This document shows, piece by piece, positions 27,536 through 36,623 of a stretch of DNA of 64,000 bases. The notes under the pieces were generated by a model, which worked only from the letters and a program-made list of their open reading frames with translations, did no database searches and was not told the origin of the DNA. Position 1 is the first letter of the stretch; each line of letters starts with the position of its first letter. The stretch spans positions 62,001 through 126,000 of the forward strand of contig CABZOF010000001.1 in assembly GCA_902527215.1 (NCBI GenBank), written 5' to 3'. The DNA comes from an uncultured Pelagibacteraceae bacterium (GTDB taxonomy: Bacteria; Pseudomonadota; Alphaproteobacteria; Pelagibacterales; Pelagibacteraceae). The position numbers were made by a program, and so were the translations under genes.

Positions 27536-29023
27536 TTAGTCAACACTAACTGTGTGCCATCTTATTGAAAAATACTCAACTTCGTCGAGATTTTTTACTT
27601 TAGAAGATGTGACAACCAATCTAGATACATGGTAAGGAATCATAGTTCCAGATTCTTCCCATAGTGTTTTCTGAGCATTGATATATGCAGCTTTTCTTTT
27701 ACTGAAATTTAACTCACCTCTAGCTTCAGCTAAATTTTTGTCAAAAGATGCACTTTTGTAGAAAGATTCATTCCATTTTGCTTCACTATGATAAGCTTCA
27801 TGCAAAATACTGTCCGCAGGTCTCTCATTCCAACGTGTCATTGCTACAGGCTTTTTCATCCAAGTTTCATTCCAATAACTTTTTGAAGGTGTCATTTGAA
27901 TATCTGCTCTTATGTTAGCTTTAGCAAATTGTTGTTGTAAAACCTCAGCAATAGTAGGCCATGTTGGTTCTTTTGTAGATACATGAATTGTGAAATCAAT
28001 ACCATCTGGATAACCTGCTTCTGCTAGTAGTTTTTTAGCAGTTGCATGTTGAGGTGGACACTTCTTTTTCATTCTGTATTGATCAGACGGGGCAACTGGA
28101 GTATCACAAGATACTGTTGCTGCTCCAGCCATAACTAAATCAACTAACTCTTGTCTATCTACAGCTATTCTGACAGCCTTTCTTACTCTAGGATCATCAA
28201 ATGGTGCAACGTCAGTTCTCATTACCATACCTCTCCAGTTTCCTGTGGGTATCACTGATACATTGAATTTTGGATTACCATCAAATATTTTTTTCTGATT
28301 GAATGGAACATATCTATTCATATCTATTTGACCAGTAAGCAAAGCTTGAATTCTAGCTTGACCATCTGGGATAGCTATTACATGTACTTCAGCAAGTTTA
28401 GGAGCCCCTTCCCAATAATCTGGGTTTGCTTTAAGAATTGTTGTTCCCTCAGCATCAAATTTTTCTACTATAAAAGGTCCAGTTCCAATACCTGTTTTTC
28501 CAATAGTATCACCTGATCCGCTAGGTATCATTCTTAATCTATAGTCAGTTAATAAAAGTGGAAAATCTGCAAATGATGTATTCAACTTCATTTTAACTGT
28601 GTGTGAGTCTACAACTTCAATATCCGTTACTGCACTCATACTTTTCTTAGCAGGCGAACCAATTTCAGGATCTTTAACTCGCATCAAAGAGTATTTTACA
28701 TCCTCTGCATCGAACTCAGACCCATCATGGAATTTAACACCTTTTCTTAAATTAAAAGTCCATTCTGTTGCATCAGCATTTCCTGACCAGTCAGTTGCAA
28801 GCTCAGGCGATGTAACTCCTTTAAGATCTTTTCTAACAAGACGGTTCTGTGTCATTATTACTACCTGAAACAGTCGTCCCTTAGTAATTGCGTCTAAATT
28901 TGTATCTTTTCCAAAACCAACATCATGAGATAATTTAAAAACTCCACTTGATGCATTAGCAAAAGAAAACGTTACAAATAGTGATACCAATGAAACTGAT
29001 ATCAATTTAAAAATGTTTTTCAT
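27536..29023 (-). CDS. Periplasmic binding protein of a dipeptide/opine-type ABC transporter
   Basis: A 495-residue SBP family 5 protein with a signal peptide of about 25 residues ending ANASS. Family segments include WTFNLRKGVKFHDGSEFDAE near residue 88, KTGIGTGPFIVEKFD near 176, and FDDPRVRKAVRIAVDRQELV near 276. It captures a peptide-like solute in the periplasm and passes it to the permeases encoded downstream. A GAGAGGA ribosome site precedes the ATG. The substrate is not deducible. Confidence 0.92.
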   Translation of the reverse strand: MKNIFKLISVSLVSLFVTFSFANASSGVFKLSHDVGFGKDTNLDAITKGRLFQVVIMTQNRLVRKDLKGVTSPELATDWSGNADATEWTFNLRKGVKFHDGSEFDAEDVKYSLMRVKDPEIGSPAKKSMSAVTDIEVVDSHTVKMKLNTSFADFPLLLTDYRLRMIPSGSGDTIGKTGIGTGPFIVEKFDAEGTTILKANPDYWEGAPKLAEVHVIAIPDGQARIQALLTGQIDMNRYVPFNQKKIFDGNPKFNVSVIPTGNWRGMVMRTDVAPFDDPRVRKAVRIAVDRQELVDLVMAGAATVSCDTPVAPSDQYRMKKKCPPQHATAKKLLAEAGYPDGIDFTIHVSTKEPTWPTIAEVLQQQFAKANIRADIQMTPSKSYWNETWMKKPVAMTRWNERPADSILHEAYHSEAKWNESFYKSASFDKNLAEARGELNFSKRKAAYINAQKTLWEESGTMIPYHVSRLVVTSSKVKNLDEVEYFSIRWHTVSVD

Positions 29024-29058
29024 AATTTCCTCTCTTTAAAAAAATAAAAGGTAACAAT

Positions 29059-29077
29059 TAGCAACTTATATAGCAAC
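29059..29077. repeat. Direct repeat in a divergent promoter region
   Basis: TAGCAAC occurs at 29059-29065 and again at 29071-29077, 12 bases apart, in the 116-base spacer (29024-29139) between the divergent binding-protein and GcvT-family genes. The spacing is near one helical turn, which could suit a dimeric regulator. It could also be chance. The rest of the spacer is A/T-rich with nothing else clear. Confidence 0.35.
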
Positions 29078-29139
29078 AGTGAAAATGGTTCTTTTTTATT
29101 TGTTTTATTGATGTATTTTGATTATTTAAAAAAAAAATA

Positions 29140-30369
29140 ATGAAAGATTTAATCAATAAATATAGGTTTACAGTTAAGCCTGTTAGCCTTGAAAATTCTA
29201 ACTCTTTGGAACTTGCAAGGTCAATTCAAGTTCATCCACTAACTTATCAAGAACTTCCTTATAACCCTGAGTATTCTAATTATGCTGGAAGATTAACGCT
29301 TGAAAAATTGTCAAATGTTAGCCCTGAGGAAATGTATTGGAAAGGAAGGCAAGAAATAATATTTAGACATACTGGTGAACACCCATTTGAAATATCTGGT
29401 CCAGACTCATTAAAATTATTACAAAAAATATTTCCAAGAGATGTATCAAAAATATCAAAAGGAAGGTGTTCTTACCAGTTTGCTTGTTATCATGATGGAG
29501 GAATGATCACGGATGGAGTTCTATTAAAAATTGATGAAGATAAATATTGGTTTGCCCAAGCAGATGGAGATCTTTTTTCTTGGTATAAAGCTCACTCTAA
29601 TAATATGGATGTTGAAATAAAAGATCCTGAAGTATGGGTAAGTCAAATCCAGGGTCCTTTATCAATGAAACTGTTAGAAAATATAGCTGAAGGTTTTTCA
29701 GAGAATGATTGGAAATATTTTGATTGGAAAGAATTACAAATCTTAGATCAAAAAGTAATTGTAAGTCGAAGTGGTTTTACAAATGAGCTTGGTTGGGAAA
29801 TTTATTTTCGACCTGAAAATGAAACTGAAAAAATAGGAGATTACATTCTTGAAGAAGGAAAAAAATTAGGTATGATTTTAGTTGCCACTCCAGGTTTTAG
29901 ATGTAGAAGAATTGAGGCAGGTCTACTATCTGCAGGACAAGATTTTACAAAAAAAACAAATCCATTTTCAGTTGGTCTTGGGCGTTTTATAAATTTTGAT
30001 AAAGAAGATTTTATTGGAAAAGAAGCTCTCATGACGTCAGATAAAAAATGCAAAACATGGGGGATTAGAGTTGCAGAGGGAACTGCTATTAAAGGTGAGA
30101 GCATTAAAATAAATGAAAAAAATATTGGTAAAATAACTTCTAGCACTTGGTCACCATATCAAATTTGTGGAGTTGGTATTGTGCACCTCGATAATAATGA
30201 AAATGGACCAGGAGATGTTGTTGATGTTAAATGCACTGATGGAAAAGTACATAAAGGAGAAATCTGTAAATTGCCAATGTATGATGCCAAAGGAGAAATT
30301 GTTAGAGGTCTAAATAGAAATATTCCTAAAGCACCTAATCCTTGGCCTGGTATTAAAACCACAAATTAA
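29140..30369 (+). CDS. GcvT-family folate-dependent aminomethyl/methyltransferase-like protein
   Basis: A 409-residue protein of the aminomethyltransferase (GcvT/DmdA) fold. N-terminal folate-domain segments are EHPFEISGPDSLKLLQKIFP near residue 79, YHDGGMITDGVLLKID near 118 with an aspartate where GcvT has its catalytic one, and SRSGFTNELGWEIYF near 208. The GcvT C-terminal barrel follows (FIGKEAL near 290). Family members move a one-carbon group to tetrahydrofolate from glycine, DMSP, dimethylglycine or aryl methyl ethers. No gcvH or gcvP is near, so a glycine-cleavage role is unlikely. First gene of a seven-gene plus-strand operon. Confidence 0.82.
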   Translation: MKDLINKYRFTVKPVSLENSNSLELARSIQVHPLTYQELPYNPEYSNYAGRLTLEKLSNVSPEEMYWKGRQEIIFRHTGEHPFEISGPDSLKLLQKIFPRDVSKISKGRCSYQFACYHDGGMITDGVLLKIDEDKYWFAQADGDLFSWYKAHSNNMDVEIKDPEVWVSQIQGPLSMKLLENIAEGFSENDWKYFDWKELQILDQKVIVSRSGFTNELGWEIYFRPENETEKIGDYILEEGKKLGMILVATPGFRCRRIEAGLLSAGQDFTKKTNPFSVGLGRFINFDKEDFIGKEALMTSDKKCKTWGIRVAEGTAIKGESIKINEKNIGKITSSTWSPYQICGVGIVHLDNNENGPGDVVDVKCTDGKVHKGEICKLPMYDAKGEIVRGLNRNIPKAPNPWPGIKTTN

Positions 30370-30382
30370 AAAAAATTATTTA

Positions 30383-31075
30383 GTGAAGGGTAAAAAACAA
30401 ATAATAGCAGTTGGAGGTGGTGGTTTCACTCATGATGAAGATAGCGATTTAGATCAATTTTTTTTAGATCAAATAAGTAAAAAAAAATGTTCTGTAGGGT
30501 TTTTGCCAACTGCTAGTAATGATGACGTAAAAAAAACCGAGCTATTCTATAAAAGATTTAAAAATACTAATTTTAAAGTTTCACATTTCAATCTTGTCTC
30601 AAATGTTAAGGGTTTTGAAAACTGGATTTCAAATTTAGATGCTATTTATGTTGGCGGAGGAAATACTAAATTTATGCTCGACTTATGGAAAAGAAATAAT
30701 TTATTTGAAATTTTTAAAGAAGTTTATAACTCAGGAATAATTCTTTCTGGTGTAAGTGCTGGGGCTGCATGTTGGTTTGATTATTTTCTTACAGACTCAG
30801 ATGGACCTGGTTTTAAACCATTAAATGGTATTGGACTTATATCTGGAAGCTTTACTCCACATTATTCAGATGCAAAAAGAGCAGATAAATATAGACAAAG
30901 TATAAAAAATAAAACTTTGCCAAATGGTATAGCAGTTGATGATGGAGTTGCGGTACTTTTTATTGACGGAAAACCAACTGAGGTTTATTCTTCAAGAGAA
31001 AGTCATAATGCTTATTTTGTTGATCAAAATAAACAACTTAATTTAAAAGAATATATTAAAATTAATAATGAGTGA
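30383..31075 (+). CDS. Peptidase E-like serine hydrolase (family S51)
   Basis: A 230-residue protein with a GTG start at 30383. IIAVGGGGF opens a class-I glutaminase-like fold, YVGGGNTKFML precedes the nucleophile segment LSGVSAGAACWFDYF (serine near residue 126), and TPHYSDAKRADKY contains the likely histidine. PepE homologues cleave Asp-X dipeptides. Within this operon it may hydrolyse an N-acyl or beta-aspartyl-like substrate, which is inference. It overlaps the next gene by eight bases. Confidence 0.82.
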   Translation: MKGKKQIIAVGGGGFTHDEDSDLDQFFLDQISKKKCSVGFLPTASNDDVKKTELFYKRFKNTNFKVSHFNLVSNVKGFENWISNLDAIYVGGGNTKFMLDLWKRNNLFEIFKEVYNSGIILSGVSAGAACWFDYFLTDSDGPGFKPLNGIGLISGSFTPHYSDAKRADKYRQSIKNKTLPNGIAVDDGVAVLFIDGKPTEVYSSRESHNAYFVDQNKQLNLKEYIKINNE

Positions 31076-32231
31076 TAATATTTTACCAAGTCAAAAAATT
31101 TTTAGCATTAAAGATGCAAGAGAACTGTCAAGAAAACGTCTACCTAAATTAGTTTTTGATTTTATCGATGGAGCTTCTGGAGATGAAAAATTAGCAGAAA
31201 TAAATAGCAAAGCATTAGATCAGATTAGACTTGAACCTAAAGTATTAAGAAATGTTGAGAAAAGATCTCTTAAGAAAAAAGTATTAGGTTATGAATTTGA
31301 TTTTCCATTTGGTTTTGCTCCAATGGGAATGACTAATTTATCATGGCCTGGAGCAGACTCTATGTTAGCGGCTGAAAGTGCGAGGAATAATATACCTACT
31401 TGTGTTTCTATGGCTTCTACTACAACTTTAGAAAAAATGTATGAACTTTCAGAAGGTCACTCCTGGATGCAGCTATATATATTTCAGGATGAAAATTTTG
31501 TTATGGAACTTTTAGATAGAGCTAAGAATACTGGATACGAAGTAGCAATATTAACTGTAGATGTTCCAGTACTATCAAGACGAACTAGAGATGATAAAAA
31601 TGGTTTCTCATATCCTTTTAAAATAGGTCCGAAACAATTTTTTGATTTTGCAACTCACCCTATCTGGTCTCTTTCTACTTTACTCAGTGGTATTCCTAAA
31701 CCAATGAATTATGTAACATCTAAAAGTGGTGATGGAATATTTAAAAGAAAAGAAAGCAGAGGTTCTACAGATTGGGATACTTTAAAGAGAGTGAGAGATA
31801 AATGGAAAGGTAAATTGATAATTAAGGGAGTAATGTCTCCTGATGATGCAAAACAAATAAAAGAAGCGGGGGCTGATGCAATTCAAGTTTCAAATCATGG
31901 TGGTAGACAATTAGATAGTGCTACGGCTGCAATAAATATGCTTCCACTAATAAGAAAATCAGTTGGAAGTGACTTTCCTTTAATCTTTGATAGTGGAATA
32001 AGAAGTGGCAGTGATATAGTGAGAGCGCTTGCATTTGGTGCCGATTATGCAATGATTGGTAGACCCGTGATGTATGCAATGGGAGCTGATGGAAGAAAAG
32101 GATTAAGGAGAATTGTGGAAATAATTAAAGAAGAAGCTAGCACTACACTCGGGTTAGTAGGATTAAATGATATTAATGATGTTACTTCTAATATAGTAAT
32201 AGATATTACTATAAATAAGGTAAATTACTAA
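31068..32231 (+). CDS. FMN-dependent alpha-hydroxy-acid oxidase/dehydrogenase (LldD/MdlB family)
   Basis: A 387-residue TIM-barrel flavoprotein that oxidises 2-hydroxy acids to 2-oxo acids. FDFIDGASGDE near residue 31, FAPMGMTNLSWPGAD near 86, LTVDVPVLSRRTRD near 163, the active-site segment VSNHGGRQLD near 277 with the catalytic histidine, and FDSGIRSGSDIVRALAFGA near 305 are all present. Substrate could be lactate, glycolate, mandelate-like or another hydroxy acid. The next gene, two bases on, is a ThDP enzyme; this pairing recalls MdlB/MdlC (oxidase then decarboxylase) and suggests a 2-hydroxy acid is cut down in two steps. Confidence 0.9.
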   Translation: MSDNILPSQKIFSIKDARELSRKRLPKLVFDFIDGASGDEKLAEINSKALDQIRLEPKVLRNVEKRSLKKKVLGYEFDFPFGFAPMGMTNLSWPGADSMLAAESARNNIPTCVSMASTTTLEKMYELSEGHSWMQLYIFQDENFVMELLDRAKNTGYEVAILTVDVPVLSRRTRDDKNGFSYPFKIGPKQFFDFATHPIWSLSTLLSGIPKPMNYVTSKSGDGIFKRKESRGSTDWDTLKRVRDKWKGKLIIKGVMSPDDAKQIKEAGADAIQVSNHGGRQLDSATAAINMLPLIRKSVGSDFPLIFDSGIRSGSDIVRALAFGADYAMIGRPVMYAMGADGRKGLRRIVEIIKEEASTTLGLVGLNDINDVTSNIVIDITINKVNY

Positions 32232-32232
32232 A

Positions 32233-33975
32233 ATGAGTGAAAATAAAATTAGAGGTGGGGCGTTACTTGCAAGAGCTCTTAAAGACAAAGGAATTACTAA
32301 AGTTTTCACACTTTCAGGAGGTTTTTGTAATCCAGCAATTGAAGGTTTTGCTGAGTGCCAAATTGAGGTTATAAACACTCCTCATGAGCAGATTGCTGGA
32401 CATTTAGCAGATGGCAATACAAGGATTACACGTAAACCATCAGTCTGTTTAGTTGGACCTGAAGGATTTACTAATGCTGTCCCTTCAATGATGGAAGCTT
32501 GGGGCGAGAGAAGTCCCATTATTTACATTACAGGATCTAGCAGTCTTAAAAGACAAGGTTCTGGTGGTTTTAAAGAAATTGACGATGTTTCAATTGCAGC
32601 CCCTTTAACCAAATATAGTGCAAGTATTACTGATGGAACTAGAATAAGAGAATTTGTAGACAAAGCATATCATATTGCAACTAATGGGTATCCTGGTGCT
32701 GTACATCTTAGTCTTCCTGTTGATATAATGTTCTCATCTTTTGCTGAGGAAGTTGGTTTAGAAGAAAGACCATATTCTCAAAAAGCAAAGCCTATAGCCA
32801 AAGCGTGGCCAGATCCAAATTCACTTTCAGAAGTCTTAGAACTTGCTTGTAATTCGAAAAAACCAGTCATCATTGGTGGACATGGTGTTTGGTGGTCACA
32901 TTCAGAAAAAAATCTTGAAGCAGCTGGTAACAATTTAAATATACCAATTTTTAACGTTCCGTATCATCAAAAATTATTAGGAGAGGAAGCTAACGCTTAT
33001 ATGGGGTTGGCTGATATACATCAATACCCTCCCTCAGAATTTGCATTACACAATTCAGATCTAGTTCTTGTTGTTGGAGCGAGATTAGATAATCAATTAA
33101 ATTTTGGAAATCCACCTTTTATACCAGAATCAACAAAATTAGTTTGTGTGAATGGTTCACATGAAGAATTAGAACTTAATAGAGCTGCAGATTTAAGTTT
33201 ACTAAGTGATCCTGGTGTTTTTTTAGACACATTATCTAACTTAAAAAAAAATAATAAATGGTCTTTAGGTACAAATTGGTTTGAGGAAAATAAAAAAAAG
33301 AAGAAAGAGTGGGTTGATAAATCTTTAAAAGATTTAGAAATTGAAGCTGAAGCATCAAAAAAAAATGGAGGAAAAATTCACCCTTTACAACTTTCATTGG
33401 ATGTTCAAGATGCAATGAATGAAAATGATTGGCTTGTAATCGATGGAGGAAATACTCATTTTTGGTCAGAAATTGCTATCAACATTGCAGGTGCCAAAGG
33501 GAAAAAATTAAAAGGGATTTTGCATCCTGGAACTTTTAGTATGTTAGGTGTTGGAGTTTCATTCGCTCTATCTGCTAAAAATCATAATCCAGATTCAAAT
33601 GTAGTTCTGATTAGTGGTGATGGTGCATTTTTATCAGGAGGTATGTCTATTGAAAGTGTATTTTATGAGAAAAAACCTATTACTGTTGTAATTGATAATA
33701 ACGGGGGACTTGCTTCAATTGGTCAACAACAAGAGAGATTATTTAAAAGTGGAAAAAGTGTGGGAACTGATTTTCGTGATATACCATTTCACAAGATATT
33801 TGAGGGTTTTGGAGGACATGGAGAATTAGTTAATAAAAGAGAAGAGCTAGGTCCAGCTCTTAAAAGAGCTATGGAAAGTGGAAAACCAGCATGTGTAAAT
33901 GTTAAAGCAAAACCCGTATTAAGCCCAATAGTCTCTGCAGTTGCAAGTAAAAGAGAGAAATCATCTATAGAATAA
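32233..33975 (+). CDS. Thiamine-diphosphate-dependent enzyme, acetolactate-synthase/2-oxoacid-decarboxylase-like
   Basis: A 580-residue three-domain ThDP enzyme. The pyrimidine-binding domain has NTPHEQIAGHLADG near residue 49 with the catalytic glutamate. The middle domain has PVIIGGHGVWWSHSE and LVLVVGARLDNQLNFG. The pyrophosphate domain has VVLISGDGAFLSGGM near 459 and a following asparagine (VVIDNNGG) for Mg-ThDP. The family includes acetolactate synthase, glyoxylate carboligase, oxalyl-CoA decarboxylase and benzoylformate decarboxylase. No small ALS subunit follows, so it is probably catabolic. The partner oxidase upstream suggests it acts on a 2-oxo acid. Confidence 0.88.
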   Translation: MSENKIRGGALLARALKDKGITKVFTLSGGFCNPAIEGFAECQIEVINTPHEQIAGHLADGNTRITRKPSVCLVGPEGFTNAVPSMMEAWGERSPIIYITGSSSLKRQGSGGFKEIDDVSIAAPLTKYSASITDGTRIREFVDKAYHIATNGYPGAVHLSLPVDIMFSSFAEEVGLEERPYSQKAKPIAKAWPDPNSLSEVLELACNSKKPVIIGGHGVWWSHSEKNLEAAGNNLNIPIFNVPYHQKLLGEEANAYMGLADIHQYPPSEFALHNSDLVLVVGARLDNQLNFGNPPFIPESTKLVCVNGSHEELELNRAADLSLLSDPGVFLDTLSNLKKNNKWSLGTNWFEENKKKKKEWVDKSLKDLEIEAEASKKNGGKIHPLQLSLDVQDAMNENDWLVIDGGNTHFWSEIAINIAGAKGKKLKGILHPGTFSMLGVGVSFALSAKNHNPDSNVVLISGDGAFLSGGMSIESVFYEKKPITVVIDNNGGLASIGQQQERLFKSGKSVGTDFRDIPFHKIFEGFGGHGELVNKREELGPALKRAMESGKPACVNVKAKPVLSPIVSAVASKREKSSIE

Positions 33976-33977
33976 TC

Positions 33978-34313
33978 GTGGCAACTTTCTCTTCTCACTT
34001 ATTGGATGCAACAAATGGCTCGCATGCTGCAAATGTTGAAGTAATTATTTATCAAATTAATGAAAATGGTAAAAAGAAAGTATTCTGCGAGACTAAATCT
34101 GATGAAGGTGGCCGAATAATCCAAGAATTTGAATTAAGTAAAGACGACTGCAAGTGTGAGTATGAAATGGTTTGTAAAACTGGCAATTATTTTTCAGAAA
34201 AAAAAATAGTTTCAGAAATTAACATTAAATTTCAAATGGAAGATCAAAATAAAAAATATCATATTCCAATAATAATTTCTAAAAATGGCTATACAGTGTG
34301 GTGGTCTAAATAA
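33978..34313 (+). CDS. Transthyretin/5-hydroxyisourate hydrolase-like protein lacking the YRGS tail
   Basis: A 111-residue protein with a GTG start two bases after the ThDP gene. It matches the HIUase/transthyretin fold at both ends: FSSHLLDATNGSHAANVEV at the start and KKYHIPIIISKNGYTVWWS at the end. The three catalytic positions of HIUase look kept: His7, Arg46 (EGGR) and His95. The C-terminal YRGS signature is replaced by VWWSK, so hydrolysis of hydroxyisourate is doubtful. No urate oxidase or OHCU decarboxylase genes are near. It may be a ring hydrolase or binding protein for another substrate (inference). Confidence 0.8.
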   Translation: MATFSSHLLDATNGSHAANVEVIIYQINENGKKKVFCETKSDEGGRIIQEFELSKDDCKCEYEMVCKTGNYFSEKKIVSEINIKFQMEDQNKKYHIPIIISKNGYTVWWSK

Positions 34314-34314
34314 A

Positions 34315-35481
34315 ATGAGTAAAGAAAATTTAATTACACAAAAAAATATAAAATTAAATATGTCTAGGCGTATAAGACGAACTCCATTTACAAATAAAGT
34401 AGAGGAATGTGGAGTATCTGATTTTACGGTTGTTAATCACATGCTTCTACCAAAAGGTTTTAAAAATACTGTAGAAGAAGACTACTGGCATTTAAAAGAG
34501 CAGGTTCAAGTGTGGGATGTATCTTGTCAGAGACAAGTACAAATTACAGGACCTGATGCTGAAAAATTAGTTCAAAAAATGACACCACGATCCATAAAAA
34601 AAATGGAGACTGGTAAATGTTTTTATATTCCAATAATTGACGACACAGCTGGGATGATTAATGATCCAGTTTTATTAAAACTAGACGATGATATGTTTTG
34701 GATTTCTATTGCAGATTCTGATATTTTACTTTGGGCAAAGGGAATTGCTTTGGGATCAAAATTAAATGTAGAAATTATCGAACCAGATGTATATCCACTA
34801 GCTATTCAAGGTCCGAAATCTGAGGATCTACTTATTTCAATTTTTGGTGAGGATATAAAAAAGTTAAAATTTTTTAATTTTAAAGTGTTTGATTTTTTAG
34901 GAACTAAACAAATTATTGCAAGATCTGGTTACAGTAACCAAGATGGTTTTGAAATATATTTTAAAGGATTTGAAACACATTTTAATGAGATAGAACTCGG
35001 AGAAAAACTTTGGGATACTATATGGGAGAGCGGACAAAAATTTAATATTTCTCCAGGATGTCCAAATTTAATTGATAGAATTGAAGCTGGGTTAATGTCT
35101 TATGGAAATGACTTTACAAGAGAAAATAATCCACTTGAATGTAATCTTGAAAAATACTGCAAACAAGAGGATGATCATGATTTTATAGGTAAAGAGGCTT
35201 TAAGAAAGATCCAATCTGATGGAATTGTACAAAGAATGAGAGGAATTTTGTTTGATGGAGATCCGTGTAAGCCAACCGGTGTGCCTTTACCAGTATACTC
35301 AAAAGATAATACAAAAATTGGGCAAATTGCATCTGGAATTTATTCTCCAGGATTTAGAAAGAATATAGGCCTTTCTATGATTTTAAAAGATTATTGGGAA
35401 ATTGGAAATGAGGTTTTTGTAAATACTTTCAATGGAAAAAATAGAAAAGGCATTATAACTTCTTTACCATTCTCAGATTAA
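34315..35481 (+). CDS. DMSP demethylase (DmdA)-like GcvT-family protein
   Basis: A 388-residue protein of the GcvT/DmdA family. I start it at ATG 34315, one base after the previous stop; another possible start is the Met before SRRIRRTPF near residue 15. Features that recall DmdA are SRRIRRTPFTNKVEECGVSD, NHMLLPKGFKNT, VQVWDVSCQRQVQITGPDA, NDPVLLKL, FWISIADSDILLWAKG and LAIQGPKSEDLL. DmdA moves a methyl group from dimethylsulfoniopropionate to tetrahydrofolate. SAR11 carries DmdA and close paralogues of unknown substrate, and I cannot tell which this is. It lies in a catabolic operon, followed by a thiolase. Confidence 0.75.
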   Translation: MSKENLITQKNIKLNMSRRIRRTPFTNKVEECGVSDFTVVNHMLLPKGFKNTVEEDYWHLKEQVQVWDVSCQRQVQITGPDAEKLVQKMTPRSIKKMETGKCFYIPIIDDTAGMINDPVLLKLDDDMFWISIADSDILLWAKGIALGSKLNVEIIEPDVYPLAIQGPKSEDLLISIFGEDIKKLKFFNFKVFDFLGTKQIIARSGYSNQDGFEIYFKGFETHFNEIELGEKLWDTIWESGQKFNISPGCPNLIDRIEAGLMSYGNDFTRENNPLECNLEKYCKQEDDHDFIGKEALRKIQSDGIVQRMRGILFDGDPCKPTGVPLPVYSKDNTKIGQIASGIYSPGFRKNIGLSMILKDYWEIGNEVFVNTFNGKNRKGIITSLPFSD

Positions 35482-35497
35482 CAGTATATTTATTGAA

Positions 35498-36622
35498 ATG
35501 TTTAAACCTGTAATTGCTGGCTTCTCAAGATCGCCTTTCACAATGGCGAGAAAAGGTGCACTCGTAAATACAAAGCCAGTAAATTTACTAGCGGAAGTGA
35601 TTAAAAATTTAGTTGCTAAGTCCAATGTTAAAAAAGAGGATATTGAGGATATTATTGTTGGTTGTGCATTTCAAACTGGAGAACAGTCATTTAATATTGG
35701 AAAGTTAACAACATTTTTAACTAATATGGATGTTAAAACATCTGGAATGACAGTTGATAGATGGTGTGGTGCCTCAATGGAAGCTATTCATATTGCTGCA
35801 GGTAAAATTTCGTTAGGAGCAGGAAAAGTATTTATATGTGGAGGTGTTGAAAGTATGACTAGAGTTAATACAGGTTTTGATCCAATACCTTATCCAGAAA
35901 ATAAAAATGATAATCCCCACGTTTATTTTTCAATGGGAACTACTGCTGAAAATGTTGCCAAAAAATATAATATTTCAAGAAATGAACAACAGGAATTTGC
36001 AATCTCAAGTCATCAAAAAGCACATGAAGCACAAACAAAAGGTAATTTTAAAAATGAAATTGTCTCAATCGGAGATTGTGATACCGATGGAAATATAAGA
36101 CCAGGCAGCACAATGGAAAAGTTGGATGGATTAAAACTCGCGTTCGATGAAAATGGTACTGTTACAGCAGCCACTTCATCACCTTTAACCGATGGTGCAG
36201 CTGCAACATTAATTTGTGAAGAAGGTTATGCAAAAGAAAATAATTTGAATATTTTGGGAAGAATTGTATCTACTGCAGTGCAAGGGTGTGACCCTGACTA
36301 TATGGGATTAGGTCCAATTGGAGCATCAAAAAAAGCTTTGGAAAGAGCTAAATTGACAGCAGATAAAATAGATATTGTTGAATTGAATGAGGCATTTGCG
36401 TCGCAATCCTTGGCATGTATTAAAGATTTAGGTATTGATAAAGATAAAGTTAATTTAGATGGCGGAGCGCTTGCCCTTGGACATCCTCTTGGAGCAACAG
36501 GCGCAAGAATTACGGGCAAAGCTGCTGAATTATTAAAAAGAGAAAATAAAAAATATGCACTTTCAACTCAGTGTATTGGTTTAGGTATGGGAATTGCTAC
36601 AGTGATTGAGTCTGTAAACTAA
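35498..36622 (+). CDS. Thiolase (acetyl-CoA C-acyltransferase family)
   Basis: A 374-residue thiolase. DRWCGASMEAIHIAAG near residue 88 contains the nucleophilic cysteine, VELNEAFASQSLACI near 293 and GGALALGHPLGATGARI near 330 contain the asparagine and histidine, and STQCIGLGMG near 358 the second cysteine. It would release acetyl-CoA from 3-oxoacyl-CoA. It may complete the pathway of this operon or serve the hydroxyacyl-CoA dehydrogenase at 20658-22880, which has no adjacent thiolase. Its stop is one base from the end of the convergent permease gene. Confidence 0.9.
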   Translation: MFKPVIAGFSRSPFTMARKGALVNTKPVNLLAEVIKNLVAKSNVKKEDIEDIIVGCAFQTGEQSFNIGKLTTFLTNMDVKTSGMTVDRWCGASMEAIHIAAGKISLGAGKVFICGGVESMTRVNTGFDPIPYPENKNDNPHVYFSMGTTAENVAKKYNISRNEQQEFAISSHQKAHEAQTKGNFKNEIVSIGDCDTDGNIRPGSTMEKLDGLKLAFDENGTVTAATSSPLTDGAAATLICEEGYAKENNLNILGRIVSTAVQGCDPDYMGLGPIGASKKALERAKLTADKIDIVELNEAFASQSLACIKDLGIDKDKVNLDGGALALGHPLGATGARITGKAAELLKRENKKYALSTQCIGLGMGIATVIESVN

Positions 36623-36623
36623 T

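Noticed and set aside
34285..34317. Upstream ATG at 34285 for the DmdA-like gene
   Set aside because: It would overlap the transthyretin-like gene by 29 bases; ATG at 34315 follows that stop by one base and is nearer the family N-terminus.
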